Source: Secundilactobacillus mixtipabuli
GTDB lineage: Bacteria; Bacillota; Bacilli; Lactobacillales; Lactobacillaceae
Reading direction: 5' to 3'
NCBI RefSeq assembly: GCF_002217925.1
Contig: NZ_BCMF01000002.1
Coordinates: forward strand, 62,001 to 126,000
DNA: 64,000 nucleotides
Shown in pieces: positions 19,134-28,120 of this stretch. The notes beneath the pieces are model-generated. The model saw only the letters and a list, made by a program, of their open reading frames with translations, had not been told where the DNA came from and did not search any database. The position numbers and the translations under genes are program-made. Each line of letters opens with the position of its first letter. Within the stretch, counting starts at the first letter, position 1.

Positions 19134-19475
19134 CTAGTTTTGGTAGAGGCTTTGAATGGGTTTCGTAATTTCATTGTTTAATTTAGCCAGTAATTGGTTG
19201 ACGTCTTTTTCTTTTTCCATCAATGCTTTGATGAGATCCGTATCACGAACCTTAGTGGCTAAGTCTTGAGCCTGTTTCATTTCATCTTCATCAGGTTGCT
19301 GTCCCTGCATCTGCTTTTGTTGCAGCTTCAGTTGTAATGCCTGAAATTTCTTAAATAAATCGTAGGCCTCTGAATCTGCCTTCATCGTGTTGTATGCGCT
19401 TTGTAATGCCGTAAACTCGTCAGAGCTTTCTAACTCGTCACGTAATTCGCCGGCGGTCTTTAAAATGTCTGCCAT
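19134..19475 (-). CDS. YlbF/YmcA/YheA-family protein (UPF0342)
   Basis: A 113-residue cytoplasmic protein made of long charged helices (KKFQALQLKLQQKQMQGQQP, then a D/K-rich helix). The family in Bacillus includes YlbF and YmcA, which bind each other and RNase Y, while the YheA subgroup is uncharacterised. YheA-type proteins often lie near yhaO/N/M in Firmicutes. The ATG at 19475 has ACAGGAGGAAG before it; the frame continues 14 codons further without such a site. It has its own terminator. Which family member it is equivalent to cannot be decided from the sequence alone. Confidence 0.8.
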   Translation of the reverse strand: MADILKTAGELRDELESSDEFTALQSAYNTMKADSEAYDLFKKFQALQLKLQQKQMQGQQPDEDEMKQAQDLATKVRDTDLIKALMEKEKDVNQLLAKLNNEITKPIQSLYQN

Positions 19476-19638
19476 TAATAGCTTCCTCCTGTCTTCAATA
19501 CCCTCATATTGTATCATGAAATGAGAACGTGCGAAAGCTGGGAATAGGGATTGGGCGGGAATTGGTAACCTTTACAAAAGGAACCGGTTTACTGGTCACC
19601 GAATTTGCTGAAATAAATTCTAGCCAATTCACCACTCA

Positions 19639-21759
19639 TTAATTGCCGAAGGCACCTTGCCACCATTTCTTGACGGTATCGGCGGCGTTATTTGCACCCT
19701 GTTCAATCTGGTCACCCACATCGCCAGCGCCCTTTTGAACGCTGTCCCAGAAGTTATCATCTGATTGAGAGGCCTTCGCTAAAGTTGACGCATCCTGCGT
19801 ATCAAATTGCGTTTGCTTGGTATACGGCAGGATTTCTTCCATTTCTGTCTTAAACAACGGACCAACTCCCGTGCCGCTTAAGTTTTCCAAATGGTGGTTC
19901 TTGTTGGTATTGTCAAAACCTTCCCAGGTGGTTAAAACCACGTCTGGGGTATAGCCCACGATCCATTTATCACGGGTAGCATCGCCGTCGCCAGTGTCAT
20001 CAGCTTCAGTACTCCCTGTTTTACCAGCAACCGAATAACCATATGGTTTGGCTGTGGCACCAGTCCCATTATTGAAAACGCCCAGCATCATACTGGTCAT
20101 CTGCTTGGCCACTTTAGGGGTCATGACATCATGAGTTGCAACTCTAGGGTTATCAACGATGACATTACCTGAAGCATCAACAATTTTACGAATATAGTGG
20201 GTATCCGTTCTGGTCCCATTATTCGCAAAAGCAGTGTAGGCCCCCGCTAATTCCTGCGGCGAGACCCCTTTGTTCAAACCACCTAACGCTAAGGCCAAGT
20301 TTTTATCTGATTTTGTAACCGGAATCCCAAACTTTTTAACAGACTCATAACCCTTATCAACACCAATTTTATTTAATAGCCAAACTGCTGGCGCGTTCAC
20401 ACTATTAGCCAGTGCTTCATACATCGGCATTTTGCCGGTATAAACGTTGTTATAATTTTTAGGTGTGTAATGATTACTACCGTATGAAGTCTTCTTGTTT
20501 TGCAGCTCTGAATCATAGAAGTAACCGTTCTCCAACGCTGGGGTATAAACGGCCAATGGCTTCATCGTGGATCCTGGCTGCCGCTTGACTTGAGTTGCGC
20601 GGTTATAGCCCCGGAAGACGTGTTTACCACGACCGCCGACAACGGCCATCACCCCACCATTATTTGGATTAACCGCAACAGAAGCTGCTTGGACTTTGGT
20701 GCCGTCAGTTGAATTTTGCGGGAACAAGTAATCATTCTTAAAGTTTTCCTGCAACCGCGCCTGATAGTTTTGATCCAAATACGTGTAAATCTTATAACCG
20801 TGATTCATAATATCCGATTCGGTTAAACCATACTTGGAGATTGCTTCATCAATAACCGCATCAAAATAGTACGGGTAACGATAAGAATCCTTATACTGAT
20901 AAGTATCCTGAGTGGTTAGTGGCGTCTGCTGATAGCTCGTTGCCTGCGATTTGGTGATGGCACCCGTTTCCGCCATTAAGCCCAAGACCACATTACGTCG
21001 GTCTTTTGAGGCCTGAGGGTGGTCAATCGGATTAAAGCCGCTAGGTGACGTTAACATGCCCGCTAACACAGCTGATTCCGGTACCGTTAAATGCGCAGCG
21101 TCAGTACCAAAATACTTATGGGCAGCATCTTGGACACCCCAGACACCATTCCCAAAATAAGCATTGTTCAGATACATTGATAGAATATCCTGCTTAGAAT
21201 AGACATTTTCAACTTCAATGGCTAAGAAGATTTCCTTTAATTTCCGAGTAAGCGTTTGTTCCTGAGTCAAAAAAGCATTCTTAACCAGCTGCTGAGTCAG
21301 CGTACTACCCCCGCCACTGATATAGTCGCGGTGAAGCAATTTATTCTTAGCCAGCAAAAAGAAGGCCCGCGCAATCCCCTTGACGGAGAATCCGTGTTCA
21401 TGGTAAAAGTTGCGGTCTTCAGTTGAAATAACCGCTTTTTGAACGTTTGGTGAAATTCGGTTAAGTGAAACAAATGTCCCTTTTTGCTTGTAAAGAGACC
21501 CCGCTCTTTGATTACTTTTATCATAAATATAAGTTGTTTTTTCCAACTGTGCTTTTAAATCACCCACATTAGCCGTTTTAGCCTGAAAAGTCAGCGTAGC
21601 GCTGATCACAAAAATGAGCGTTAAAATGCCGACAATTAGCCAGCGAGTGAGCTGATACCGATGCCAAAATCTGCTAAAATGGCGTTTAAACCTTTGGTAA
21701 TATGGCGACATCATGGCTTTAAATCCCTGTTTTGATTGATTTCCCCGATTGTTATTCAT
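19639..21759 (-). CDS. Class A penicillin-binding protein
   Basis: Bifunctional peptidoglycan synthase with a short cytoplasmic basic segment and one membrane anchor (residues ~40-60). The GT51 glycosyltransferase has STEDRNFYHEHG near 112 and GGGSTLTQQLVKN near 150. The transpeptidase carries SxxK as STMKP, SVN within ANSVNAPAV, and KTGS near 560. It is 706 residues long with an N/D/Q-rich C-terminal tail. It is not next to recU, the usual partner of ponA/PBP1A, so it is more likely the PBP2A/1B-like paralogue. RBS GAGGAAAA. Confidence 0.94.
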   Translation of the reverse strand: MNNNRGNQSKQGFKAMMSPYYQRFKRHFSRFWHRYQLTRWLIVGILTLIFVISATLTFQAKTANVGDLKAQLEKTTYIYDKSNQRAGSLYKQKGTFVSLNRISPNVQKAVISTEDRNFYHEHGFSVKGIARAFFLLAKNKLLHRDYISGGGSTLTQQLVKNAFLTQEQTLTRKLKEIFLAIEVENVYSKQDILSMYLNNAYFGNGVWGVQDAAHKYFGTDAAHLTVPESAVLAGMLTSPSGFNPIDHPQASKDRRNVVLGLMAETGAITKSQATSYQQTPLTTQDTYQYKDSYRYPYYFDAVIDEAISKYGLTESDIMNHGYKIYTYLDQNYQARLQENFKNDYLFPQNSTDGTKVQAASVAVNPNNGGVMAVVGGRGKHVFRGYNRATQVKRQPGSTMKPLAVYTPALENGYFYDSELQNKKTSYGSNHYTPKNYNNVYTGKMPMYEALANSVNAPAVWLLNKIGVDKGYESVKKFGIPVTKSDKNLALALGGLNKGVSPQELAGAYTAFANNGTRTDTHYIRKIVDASGNVIVDNPRVATHDVMTPKVAKQMTSMMLGVFNNGTGATAKPYGYSVAGKTGSTEADDTGDGDATRDKWIVGYTPDVVLTTWEGFDNTNKNHHLENLSGTGVGPLFKTEMEEILPYTKQTQFDTQDASTLAKASQSDDNFWDSVQKGAGDVGDQIEQGANNAADTVKKWWQGAFGN

Positions 21760-21855
21760 TCTTTTTCCTCAACAGTTAAAGATTTGCACTTTTAATTCTA
21801 TCATAATTTATAAAGACGGCTTAAAAACACCCTAAATTTTAACGGAGCTTAATAT

Positions 21856-21884
21856 AAAAAAACCACACCAGTGATGGCGTGGTT
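21856..21884 (-). terminator. Terminator downstream of argR
   Basis: Stem AACCACACC / GGCGTGGTT (one A-C mismatch) with a 6-nt loop; the A tract to the left gives a T tract on the minus strand. Confidence 0.75.
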
Positions 21885-21900
21885 TAGACCCTGCAAGCTG

Positions 21901-22368
21901 TTAGTGAACAATGTCAGGATTCATGTTTTCAGCAATTTCATCGTTCAATTGCTGAGCAACTTCAGCATTTGGACTAATGACTAAGATCGTATCATGACCA
22001 GCTAACGTTCCCACAACTTCAGGTAATTTCAAGTCATCTAAAATTGCGGCTAACAGATTTCCGTTACTTGGTAAGGTCTTGATGACATTCATAAATTCAA
22101 TTCGCGTTAAACCAATAACAACTTCGTTAATGGTTTCTCGTAGGTGTTCTTCTTCTGATTTATTTCCGGGCTTAAAAATTGTATAACGCAAGTGTCCATG
22201 GCCATCTTGGGCTTTGACAACCTGCATCTCGCGAATATCACGTGAGATCGTTGCTTGCGTCGCCTTAATCCCAATTTCATTTAGATGACGCATTAGGTCT
22301 TCTTGTGTCCCAATCGGATACTGATTGATCAATTGTTCAATCCGTGATTGCCGAATACTTTTTTTCAT
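21901..22368 (-). CDS. argR: Arginine repressor family regulator (ArgR/AhrC)
   Basis: A 155-residue hexameric regulator of arginine metabolism. The N-terminal winged helix has the DNA-contacting KATQATISRDIREMQ, and the C-terminal oligomerisation and arginine-binding domain has GTLAGHDTILVI. A linker of about 15 residues (EEEHLRETINE) is normal. Lactic acid bacteria often have two ArgR-type genes that work together; this one is next to argS, as is common. Its -10 TATAAT is at about 22401-22406 on the minus strand. RBS AAAGGGGG. Confidence 0.95.
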   Translation of the reverse strand: MKKSIRQSRIEQLINQYPIGTQEDLMRHLNEIGIKATQATISRDIREMQVVKAQDGHGHLRYTIFKPGNKSEEEHLRETINEVVIGLTRIEFMNVIKTLPSNGNLLAAILDDLKLPEVVGTLAGHDTILVISPNAEVAQQLNDEIAENMNPDIVH

Positions 22369-22643
22369 CCTAATGCAGCCCCCTTTAACTGTACTAATAC
22401 AATGATTATTATAACAAAATGAAAAAAGAAAAGAAAGCTAGATTTTAAATATCTATTCAAAGTGAGTATAAATCGGAATATAAATTAATGGCCCAAAACC
22501 TAAAATTCAGTTATTAATGCCATTTTAACGTTATCGCAACTAATATAAATTCAGGAATACTTTGGATAATGTTAAAAATGATAGCTTGAACATTAATACA
22601 TTTTTAATGTTGGCGAGATTTTGTCAGAAAATTTTGGGTAACA

Positions 22644-22677
22644 AAAAGGCAGCTGAGCACACAACTCAGCTACTTTT
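22644..22677. terminator. Bidirectional terminator between argR and argS
   Basis: Stem AGCTGAG / CTCAGCT (22651-22657 and 22665-22671), extended by AAAAAG / CTTTTT on the outside after a short internal loop. It should stop transcription coming out of argS. The interval 22369-22640 upstream of argR is AT-rich and otherwise empty apart from the argR promoter. Confidence 0.7.
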
Positions 22678-22701
22678 TAACTCAAATTCTGGCCATTTAA
22701 C

Positions 22702-22750
22702 GTAAGATAGGCCCACCCCGTCAAAGTTCGCCGGGATGGGCCTATCTTAC
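22702..22750 (-). other. Long 19-bp hairpin at the 3' end of the argS transcript
   Basis: Arms GTAAGATAGGCCCACCCCG and CGGGATGGGCCTATCTTAC pair over 19 bp with a single mismatch and an 11-nt loop. No T run follows on either strand, so it is not an ordinary terminator. It may protect the mRNA end, or be a protein-binding or pausing element. Confidence 0.6.
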
Positions 22751-22791
22751 ATTAAATTCTAAAATCTACCGAGTTTTGTCACACACTCAAA

Positions 22792-24483
22792 TTACATTTC
22801 ATCCGGTGCTTCAACACCCAATAGACGAAGTGATTCTTTCAAAACAGTTGAGACACTCTTAACAAGTGCCAAACGAGCTGGCTTTTCTGCATCGTCAGCT
22901 AAAATCTTTGAGTGAGCATAGTACTTATTGAATGCCTTAGCCAAACGGATCGCAAATTTGGCAATATCTGATGGTTCAAATTCCTTTAAAGCTTCAACGA
23001 CTGTGGCAGGGAAATCAGCCAAAGTCTTAATGGTTTCCCAAGCTTCTGGATCAGAAATTTTTGCACCATCGGTTGGAATCGTCACGTCAGCAGCTTTACG
23101 TAAAATACTTTCTGCACGGGCATGTGCGTATTGAACGTAAGGACCAGTTTCACCCTCAAACTTCAGTTGTTCTTCAAGGTTAAAGTCAATGCTGTTCATC
23201 CGTTCGTTCTTCAAATCACCGAAAATAATTGCACCGACACCGACCTGCTTAGCAACTGCATCTTTGTTTGGTAAGTCAGGGTTCTTTTCAGCAATTTGCT
23301 TTTGGGCCATTGAAATAGCGTCATCCAACACTTCGTCCAGCAAAATAATCCGACCAGAACGCGTTGACAATTTCTTACCATTAACCGTAATCAGACCAAA
23401 TGGAATGTGGTGTAAGTCTTTAGCAGATGGTAAGCCCATTTCCAATAAGACGGCCTTTAATTGCTTGAAGTAATACATTTGTTCAGAACCAACAACGTAA
23501 AGGTTCATTGCTGGGTGATAAGTGTTTTCCCGGTAAACCGCGGTAGCGATATCACGGGTGATGTAAAGTGATGCACCATCACTCTTCAAAATCAAAGCTG
23601 GGTTTAAATCATATTTTTCAAGGTTGACCACTTGGGCACCTTGAGACTCCTTCAGCAAGCCTTTTTCCTTAAGGGTATCAATGACACCCTGCATCTTATC
23701 GTTGTAAAAAGCTTCACCATTATAGGTATCAAACTTAACACCCAACTTGTCATAAATGGCGTTGAAGGCCTTCAATGATTCATCACGGAACCATGACCAG
23801 AGATGGTGTGCTTCTTGGTCGCCGTTTTCAAGCTTTCTGAACCATTCACGGGCTTCATCGTCCAATTCTGGGTGTTCAACGTCTTCTTTATGGAACTTCA
23901 CGTAGTATTTAACTAAGTTAGTGATGGGATCTTTCTTAACGTCTGCTTCGTTGCCCCACTTCAAGTAAGCCGTGATCAGCTTACCGAATTGCGTGCCCCA
24001 GTCACCCAGGTGATTATCTTTGATTGGCTTGTAGCCGTTCTTTTTCAGGATTTCGGCGATTGAGTTACCAATAACGGTTGAACGCAAATGGCCCATTGAG
24101 ATTGGCTTTGCAATGTTAGGAGATGACATGTCAATTGGCACGTTTCCGCCATTTCCATCTTGGTTTTGACCATAGTCAGCGCCTTGCGTCAAAACATCGC
24201 CTAAAATTTGAGCACTGAAAGTCGCTTTATCTAAGAAGAAGTTCAAGTAAGGGCCCGCAACTTCTACCTTTTCAAATTTACTGGTATCAATTTTTTTAAC
24301 TAAGTCAGCAGCAATCTGCTGAGGTGCCTTTTTAAAAGTTTTAGCCAGCGTGAATGCTGGAAAAGCATAGTCACCCTTATTGGTGTCCTTAGGACGTTCA
24401 ATTTTTTGGTAAATATCTTCTACTGAAAGAACGTCCGTTAATGCTGGTGCTAATGTATCAGCGACAAACTGTTTGTAATCCAT
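22792..24483 (-). CDS. argS: Arginyl-tRNA synthetase
   Basis: Class I aminoacyl-tRNA synthetase charging tRNA-Arg. The 563 residues are the usual size. The HIGH-equivalent is [16 protein letters not shown] near residue 120. No KMSKS sequence is apparent; KKLSTRSG near 370 is the functional equivalent. The C-terminal anticodon-binding DALR domain begins at the [11 protein letters not shown] segment near 440. The upstream leader is a T-box riboswitch, so expression should rise when tRNA-Arg is uncharged. argR lies downstream. Confidence 0.97.
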   Translation of the reverse strand: MDYKQFVADTLAPALTDVLSVEDIYQKIERPKDTNKGDYAFPAFTLAKTFKKAPQQIAADLVKKIDTSKFEKVEVAGPYLNFFLDKATFSAQILGDVLTQGADYGQNQDGNGGNVPIDMSSPNIAKPISMGHLRSTVIGNSIAEILKKNGYKPIKDNHLGDWGTQFGKLITAYLKWGNEADVKKDPITNLVKYYVKFHKEDVEHPELDDEAREWFRKLENGDQEAHHLWSWFRDESLKAFNAIYDKLGVKFDTYNGEAFYNDKMQGVIDTLKEKGLLKESQGAQVVNLEKYDLNPALILKSDGASLYITRDIATAVYRENTYHPAMNLYVVGSEQMYYFKQLKAVLLEMGLPSAKDLHHIPFGLITVNGKKLSTRSGRIILLDEVLDDAISMAQKQIAEKNPDLPNKDAVAKQVGVGAIIFGDLKNERMNSIDFNLEEQLKFEGETGPYVQYAHARAESILRKAADVTIPTDGAKISDPEAWETIKTLADFPATVVEALKEFEPSDIAKFAIRLAKAFNKYYAHSKILADDAEKPARLALVKSVSTVLKESLRLLGVEAPDEM

Positions 24484-24549
24484 AGTATTAACTCCTCACA
24501 TATTAAATTCTGACTGCAGTGATCATCGACGTTGTGGCCTGAGAGCAAC

Positions 24550-24772
24550 AAAAAAAGTCCCTCCCCTACAATTAAAAACTGTAAGAGACGAGACTACCCG
24601 CGGTACCACTCTTGTTGATATTGCTATCCACTCAACTTATGAAAATGTTATTCTAAAAAGCGCGCTTCGTCAGGTCGGCTGTCTGGCTTCCATCATGTCC
24701 AAACTCGCTGTAAACCAACTTTCTGACTACTATTCTTTTATCATCGAACTGGGTTACCGTGGTAACCTCACT
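24550..24772 (-). ncRNA. T-box riboswitch leader of argS
   Basis: On the minus strand the transcript contains the T-box core GTGGTACCGCG (around 24599-24609), followed by a terminator hairpin starting AGTCTCGTC and ending GGGACTTTTTTT. Stem I can be folded: GTCAG pairs with CTGAC, GTTGGTT with AGCCGAC, and GTTTGG with CCAGAC, above the conserved AGTA / GAA internal loop. The triplet at the specifier position is CGC (24662-24664), an arginine codon, followed by G. The UGGU bulge can pair with an ACCA tRNA end. The specifier assignment is inferred from this fold. Confidence 0.9.
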
Positions 24773-24778
24773 CATAGC

Positions 24779-24807
24779 ATTCTATAACATCTCTATATAA
24801 AGCACAA
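24779..24807 (-). promoter_or_regulatory. argS promoter
   Basis: TTGTGC (24802-24807), a 17-bp spacer, then TAGAAT (24779-24784) on the minus strand, placed just before the T-box stem I. Confidence 0.65.
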
Positions 24808-24960
24808 GCCAAACCGCCCTTTTTTAACTAGAATAGGTGAGTCTTCGAGCTTTATTAAGCTAATTCTCATATAAGCCCCCTATTTATTAAAGTTTGATGT
24901 ATAATAGAATATTATATTCATCTTTCCATATTTTATTCATTTCATGAAAGGAGCTTGGAA

Positions 24961-26388
24961 ATGAGTCAGAAAAAGAAGGCTTCCACGCTCTTCCTTCGTA
25001 AAGATATTAAAACCGATCTTTATAAGAAGACGGGGCTGGAAAAATCCTTAACAGCTTTTAGTCTTATCACTATGGGAGTTGGCGCAATTGTGGGTGCCGG
25101 AATCTTTATCACACCCGGTATCATTGCAGCCAAATATGCGGGGCCTGGTGCCTTCCTCTCATTCGTCGTGGCTGCCTTAGTTTGCTCCTTGGCGGCGTTA
25201 TGCTATTCTGAATTTTCTTCAACCATTCCTCTGGCTGGTAGCGCATATACATACATATATGCTGTTTTCGGGGAATTTATCGCCTGGATTTTAGGTTGGG
25301 CGTTAGTATCAGAATATTTATTCTCCGTTTCAGCGGTTGCAGCAAGTTGGTCCTCTTATTTTCAAAATATTTTAGCTGGTTTTCACTGGTATCTGCCAGA
25401 AGCTTTCCGAGCAGCTTACGGGACGGCTGGAATGCCTCGCGCACTCTTTGATTTGCCAGCATTTATCATCATCATGCTGCTGTCATTCTTACTGATCGGC
25501 GGTGTCCGTGAATCAGCAAGAATCAACGCCATCATGGTTATTTTAAAAATTATCGTGATCATCTTGTTTATTGTGGTCGGTGTCTTTTATGTCCGGCCTG
25601 AAAATTATCATCCTTTCTTACCCTTTGGTGTAAAGGGGATTGTTTCTGGTGCGGCAGTTGCGTTCTATGCTTATATCGGGTTTGACGCGGTTTCAACAGC
25701 AGCGGAAGAAGTCAAAAATCCCCAAAAGAACGTGCCTTTGGGCATCATTGGTTCACTGCTCATCGCTACTATCCTCTACATTGCATTATCGTTAGTCTTA
25801 GTTGGCATGGTTAAATATACCAACTTAAACGTTGCGGATCCGGTAGCATATGCGCTCCATTTCATTCATCAAAACTGGGTGTCAGGGATCGTCTCACTTG
25901 GAGCTGTCATTGGGATGACAACGGTGTTGATGGTGTTCTTATATGGTGGTACCCGACTGGTCTTTGCGATTAGTCGTGACGGCTTGTTGCCAAGAGTTTT
26001 CAGTCGGCTAAGCACTAAAACACACGTTCCAGTGACTAACACTTGGTTATTTGGGATTTTAGGTAGTTTTTTTGCCTGCGTGATTCCCATTGATAAAATC
26101 ACTGAACTCGTTAATATTGGGACATTATTCGCATTTGCAATGGTGTCTATTGGGATTGTCTTCTTACGTCGAAATCCAGAATTCAAAGAACTTGATTCAG
26201 CCTTTCGGGTTCCATTTTACCCCGTTTTACCCATTCTTTCGTTCATCCTCTGTGTCATCTTAATGTTGGAATTAAAATCCTTCACTTGGATTGCATTCTT
26301 CATTTGGCTGATCATCGGCTTGATATTCTACTTCGGCTATGGTTACCGTCACAGTGTGGTACGGAACCGTCACAATAACGAAAAATAA
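24961..26388 (+). CDS. Amino acid permease (APC family, YfnA/cationic amino acid type)
   Basis: A 475-residue transporter with about 12 membrane segments. The APC signature is in the first helix (GVGAIVGAGIFITPG, the unwound GAG region binding the amino-acid backbone), and AFYAYIGFDAVSTAAEEVKNP is in the sixth. It is close to the CAT subgroup, which often carries arginine, lysine or branched-chain amino acids; the substrate is not decided. The ATG at 24961 has AAAGGAG 7 nt before it. It is divergent from T-box-controlled argS, which hints at arginine or a related amino acid but does not prove it. Confidence 0.9.
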   Translation: MSQKKKASTLFLRKDIKTDLYKKTGLEKSLTAFSLITMGVGAIVGAGIFITPGIIAAKYAGPGAFLSFVVAALVCSLAALCYSEFSSTIPLAGSAYTYIYAVFGEFIAWILGWALVSEYLFSVSAVAASWSSYFQNILAGFHWYLPEAFRAAYGTAGMPRALFDLPAFIIIMLLSFLLIGGVRESARINAIMVILKIIVIILFIVVGVFYVRPENYHPFLPFGVKGIVSGAAVAFYAYIGFDAVSTAAEEVKNPQKNVPLGIIGSLLIATILYIALSLVLVGMVKYTNLNVADPVAYALHFIHQNWVSGIVSLGAVIGMTTVLMVFLYGGTRLVFAISRDGLLPRVFSRLSTKTHVPVTNTWLFGILGSFFACVIPIDKITELVNIGTLFAFAMVSIGIVFLRRNPEFKELDSAFRVPFYPVLPILSFILCVILMLELKSFTWIAFFIWLIIGLIFYFGYGYRHSVVRNRHNNEK

Positions 26389-26395
26389 CACTACC

Positions 26396-26430
26396 AAAAA
26401 CGGCCTTGGAAATAATTCCAAGGCCGTTTT
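26396..26430. terminator. Bidirectional terminator between the permease and YdcZ genes
   Basis: Perfect stem AAAACGGCCTTGGAA / TTCCAAGGCCGTTTT (15 bp) with a 4-nt loop. It serves the convergent genes on both sides. Confidence 0.95.
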
Positions 26431-26433
26431 AAT

Positions 26434-27387
26434 TTACAGTATTCGAATAATCATCACACCGATAATCATGATCAAAAGGCCACCGACCTGCAGCAGTGTC
26501 ACCGGATTCTTATCTGAAGATAACCAGCCGAATTGATCAATCAACAGGCTGCCGATCATTAAACCGATCAACACGATAATGACAGCAAAACCAGTGCCAA
26601 TAATCGGTACCAAATAAACGTTCCCTAAAACAAACAGTGCACCAAGCAGGCCACCGATCCACATCCACCAAGGCGTATGACCACTGTCCCGCTGAAATTG
26701 CAGTTTGGGTCGCAATACGAATACGATAACGATCAGGGTGATTGTTCCCACTAAAAAGGAAACGTAAGCTGCTTGAATTTTGGAACCCAAGACTTCACCC
26801 AAATGACCGTTCACGGCGGTTTGAGTAGCACTCAGCATCCCTGCTAAGACCCCAAACAGTCGCCATAACATCAAGTGGGCTGTTTGAGGTGATTGCTCTT
26901 CAACAGTCTCTAATCCTGCTTGGCCAGTAATTCGTTCAACCCAGCTATTACCGGCAACAGTAACCGTCACGCCAAGCAAGACTAAGAGGGCGCCTAGACC
27001 GCGCACCACCGTCAACCGACTCACGGGTGAGTAAAATAAACCTAAGTCATCGATCATAATACCGGCCAGAATTTGTCCCAGCACTGGGAAAATAACCGTT
27101 TGAACGCTCCCTAATTTGGGAAATAAAATAATGTTACCGGTTAAATAGATGACACCTAATAGGCCACCTAACCATAGCCAAAATGGCCGGTTGCTAATGA
27201 AAGAGCCACCTATCAGCAAACTACGATGATCCAGCAGGGTCATGACTGCTAGAAAGACCGTGCCGATGCCAAAGGATACCAGTGAGGCTAAAAACGGCGA
27301 GCCTACCGCGGCTCTTAATCTAGAATTAATACTGGTCTGCATGGGCAGACCAATGCCAATCACTAATCCAATCAAGATTGCTAGCAT
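26434..27387 (-). CDS. YdcZ-type DMT transporter, two fused repeats
   Basis: A 317-residue membrane protein with ten hydrophobic segments. Each half (residues ~1-145 and ~170-317) has the DMT_YdcZ (DUF606) pattern: an N-terminal G-rich helix with LPMQTSINSRLR in the first half and GMLSATQTAVNGHLG in the second, and the segment FWLWLGGLLGVIYLTGN repeated as WWMWIGGLLGALFVLGN. Most YdcZ proteins have one repeat and dimerise; this is a tandem fusion. Family members are thought to export small metabolites; the substrate is unknown. RBS AGGGGGG. Confidence 0.85.
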   Translation of the reverse strand: MLAILIGLVIGIGLPMQTSINSRLRAAVGSPFLASLVSFGIGTVFLAVMTLLDHRSLLIGGSFISNRPFWLWLGGLLGVIYLTGNIILFPKLGSVQTVIFPVLGQILAGIMIDDLGLFYSPVSRLTVVRGLGALLVLLGVTVTVAGNSWVERITGQAGLETVEEQSPQTAHLMLWRLFGVLAGMLSATQTAVNGHLGEVLGSKIQAAYVSFLVGTITLIVIVFVLRPKLQFQRDSGHTPWWMWIGGLLGALFVLGNVYLVPIIGTGFAVIIVLIGLMIGSLLIDQFGWLSSDKNPVTLLQVGGLLIMIIGVMIIRIL

Positions 27388-27473
27388 GCCAACACCCCCC
27401 TAATTAATGCGCGTAGTATGCCTGTTTAACTCATTAATGTCAACTATTTTTGCTTTATTGAACTTTCGGTGCC

Positions 27474-27989
27474 CTACTTTGTCATGAATCTGTCAAAGGG
27501 GAATACCCTGAAAATGACCGTAATCAAAACACTGTAGATAACAAACGAGATTAGTTCTTGCGGGATTCGGGTAGCAAATAACACGTTCCATGTCATCCCG
27601 TACATGATGTGCAGCCAGAGGCTATTTAATAGTAAATTCCAGCCCATGGTAACGATGAACGAAGCTAATATTATCCGCCACAAGGCCACTGGCTTTTGGT
27701 AAAACAACTTACCGAACGTGTAGCCGGTCAATCCAGCTGTAATAAGAAAGCCAAAAAAGAAACTGAATTTAGGAAACAGCAACATACCGATTAAACTGGA
27801 CATCGTTGTGGCCACCGCCGTTAATCTCGGTGGAAATAATCGGGCCATAATAGCAGTCACAATAAACGAAAACGTAATTTTTGTGATCAAAAACTGAATT
27901 GATAAAAAGCTGCCTAAAACAACCTGCATCGCGATCAGCACACTCATACCGGCGACAACGTATGCTGAACTAAGTCTCATTTCTCTCAA
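27474..27989 (-). CDS. Folate-type ECF transporter S component (FolT family)
   Basis: A 171-residue, six-helix substrate-binding subunit of an energy-coupling factor transporter. The hydrophobic pattern, the N-terminal VLIAMQVVLG, and the middle segment SSLIGMLLFPKFSFFFGFLITAGLTGYTFGKL match the folate group of S components. It would share the EcfA1/A2/T module encoded elsewhere. The start is uncertain: a TTG at 27989 has AGAGG 10 nt upstream, whereas the ATG three codons later (27980) has a site too close to it. A 15-bp inverted repeat lies just upstream (28011-28052). Confidence 0.75.
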   Translation of the reverse strand: MREMRLSSAYVVAGMSVLIAMQVVLGSFLSIQFLITKITFSFIVTAIMARLFPPRLTAVATTMSSLIGMLLFPKFSFFFGFLITAGLTGYTFGKLFYQKPVALWRIILASFIVTMGWNLLLNSLWLHIMYGMTWNVLFATRIPQELISFVIYSVLITVIFRVFPFDRFMTK

Positions 27990-28010
27990 TCTGGATCAAC
28001 CTCTTCTCTC

Positions 28011-28052
28011 AAATATGGTTATAACCGTATGCCAACAGTTATAACCATATTT
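28011..28052 (-). promoter_or_regulatory. 15-bp perfect inverted repeat upstream of the folate S component
   Basis: Arms AAATATGGTTATAAC (28011-28025) and GTTATAACCATATTT (28038-28052), separated by 12 bp. The inner decamer GGTTATAACC is itself palindromic. It lies between the S-component start and the terminator of the haem operon, where a promoter is expected. The spacing resembles two half-sites of a dimeric repressor (BirA-like geometry), but the sequence is not one I can name. Confidence 0.6.
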
Positions 28053-28097
28053 AACACTATTTGAAAGCTTCTGCCAATCGATTCTGAAAATTGGGAC

Positions 28098-28119
28098 AAA
28101 AAAAGCGGTTTGCACCGCT
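28098..28119 (-). terminator. Terminator of the haem-uptake operon
   Basis: Minus-strand hairpin AGCGGT-GCAA-ACCGCT followed by T7, directly after the stop codon of the ATPase gene at 28121. Confidence 0.9.
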
Positions 28120-28120
28120 A

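Noticed and set aside
27990-28060. Tetrahydrofolate riboswitch upstream of the folate-type S component
   Set aside because: None of the conserved THF-I aptamer sequences were seen; the interval is occupied by a DNA inverted repeat.
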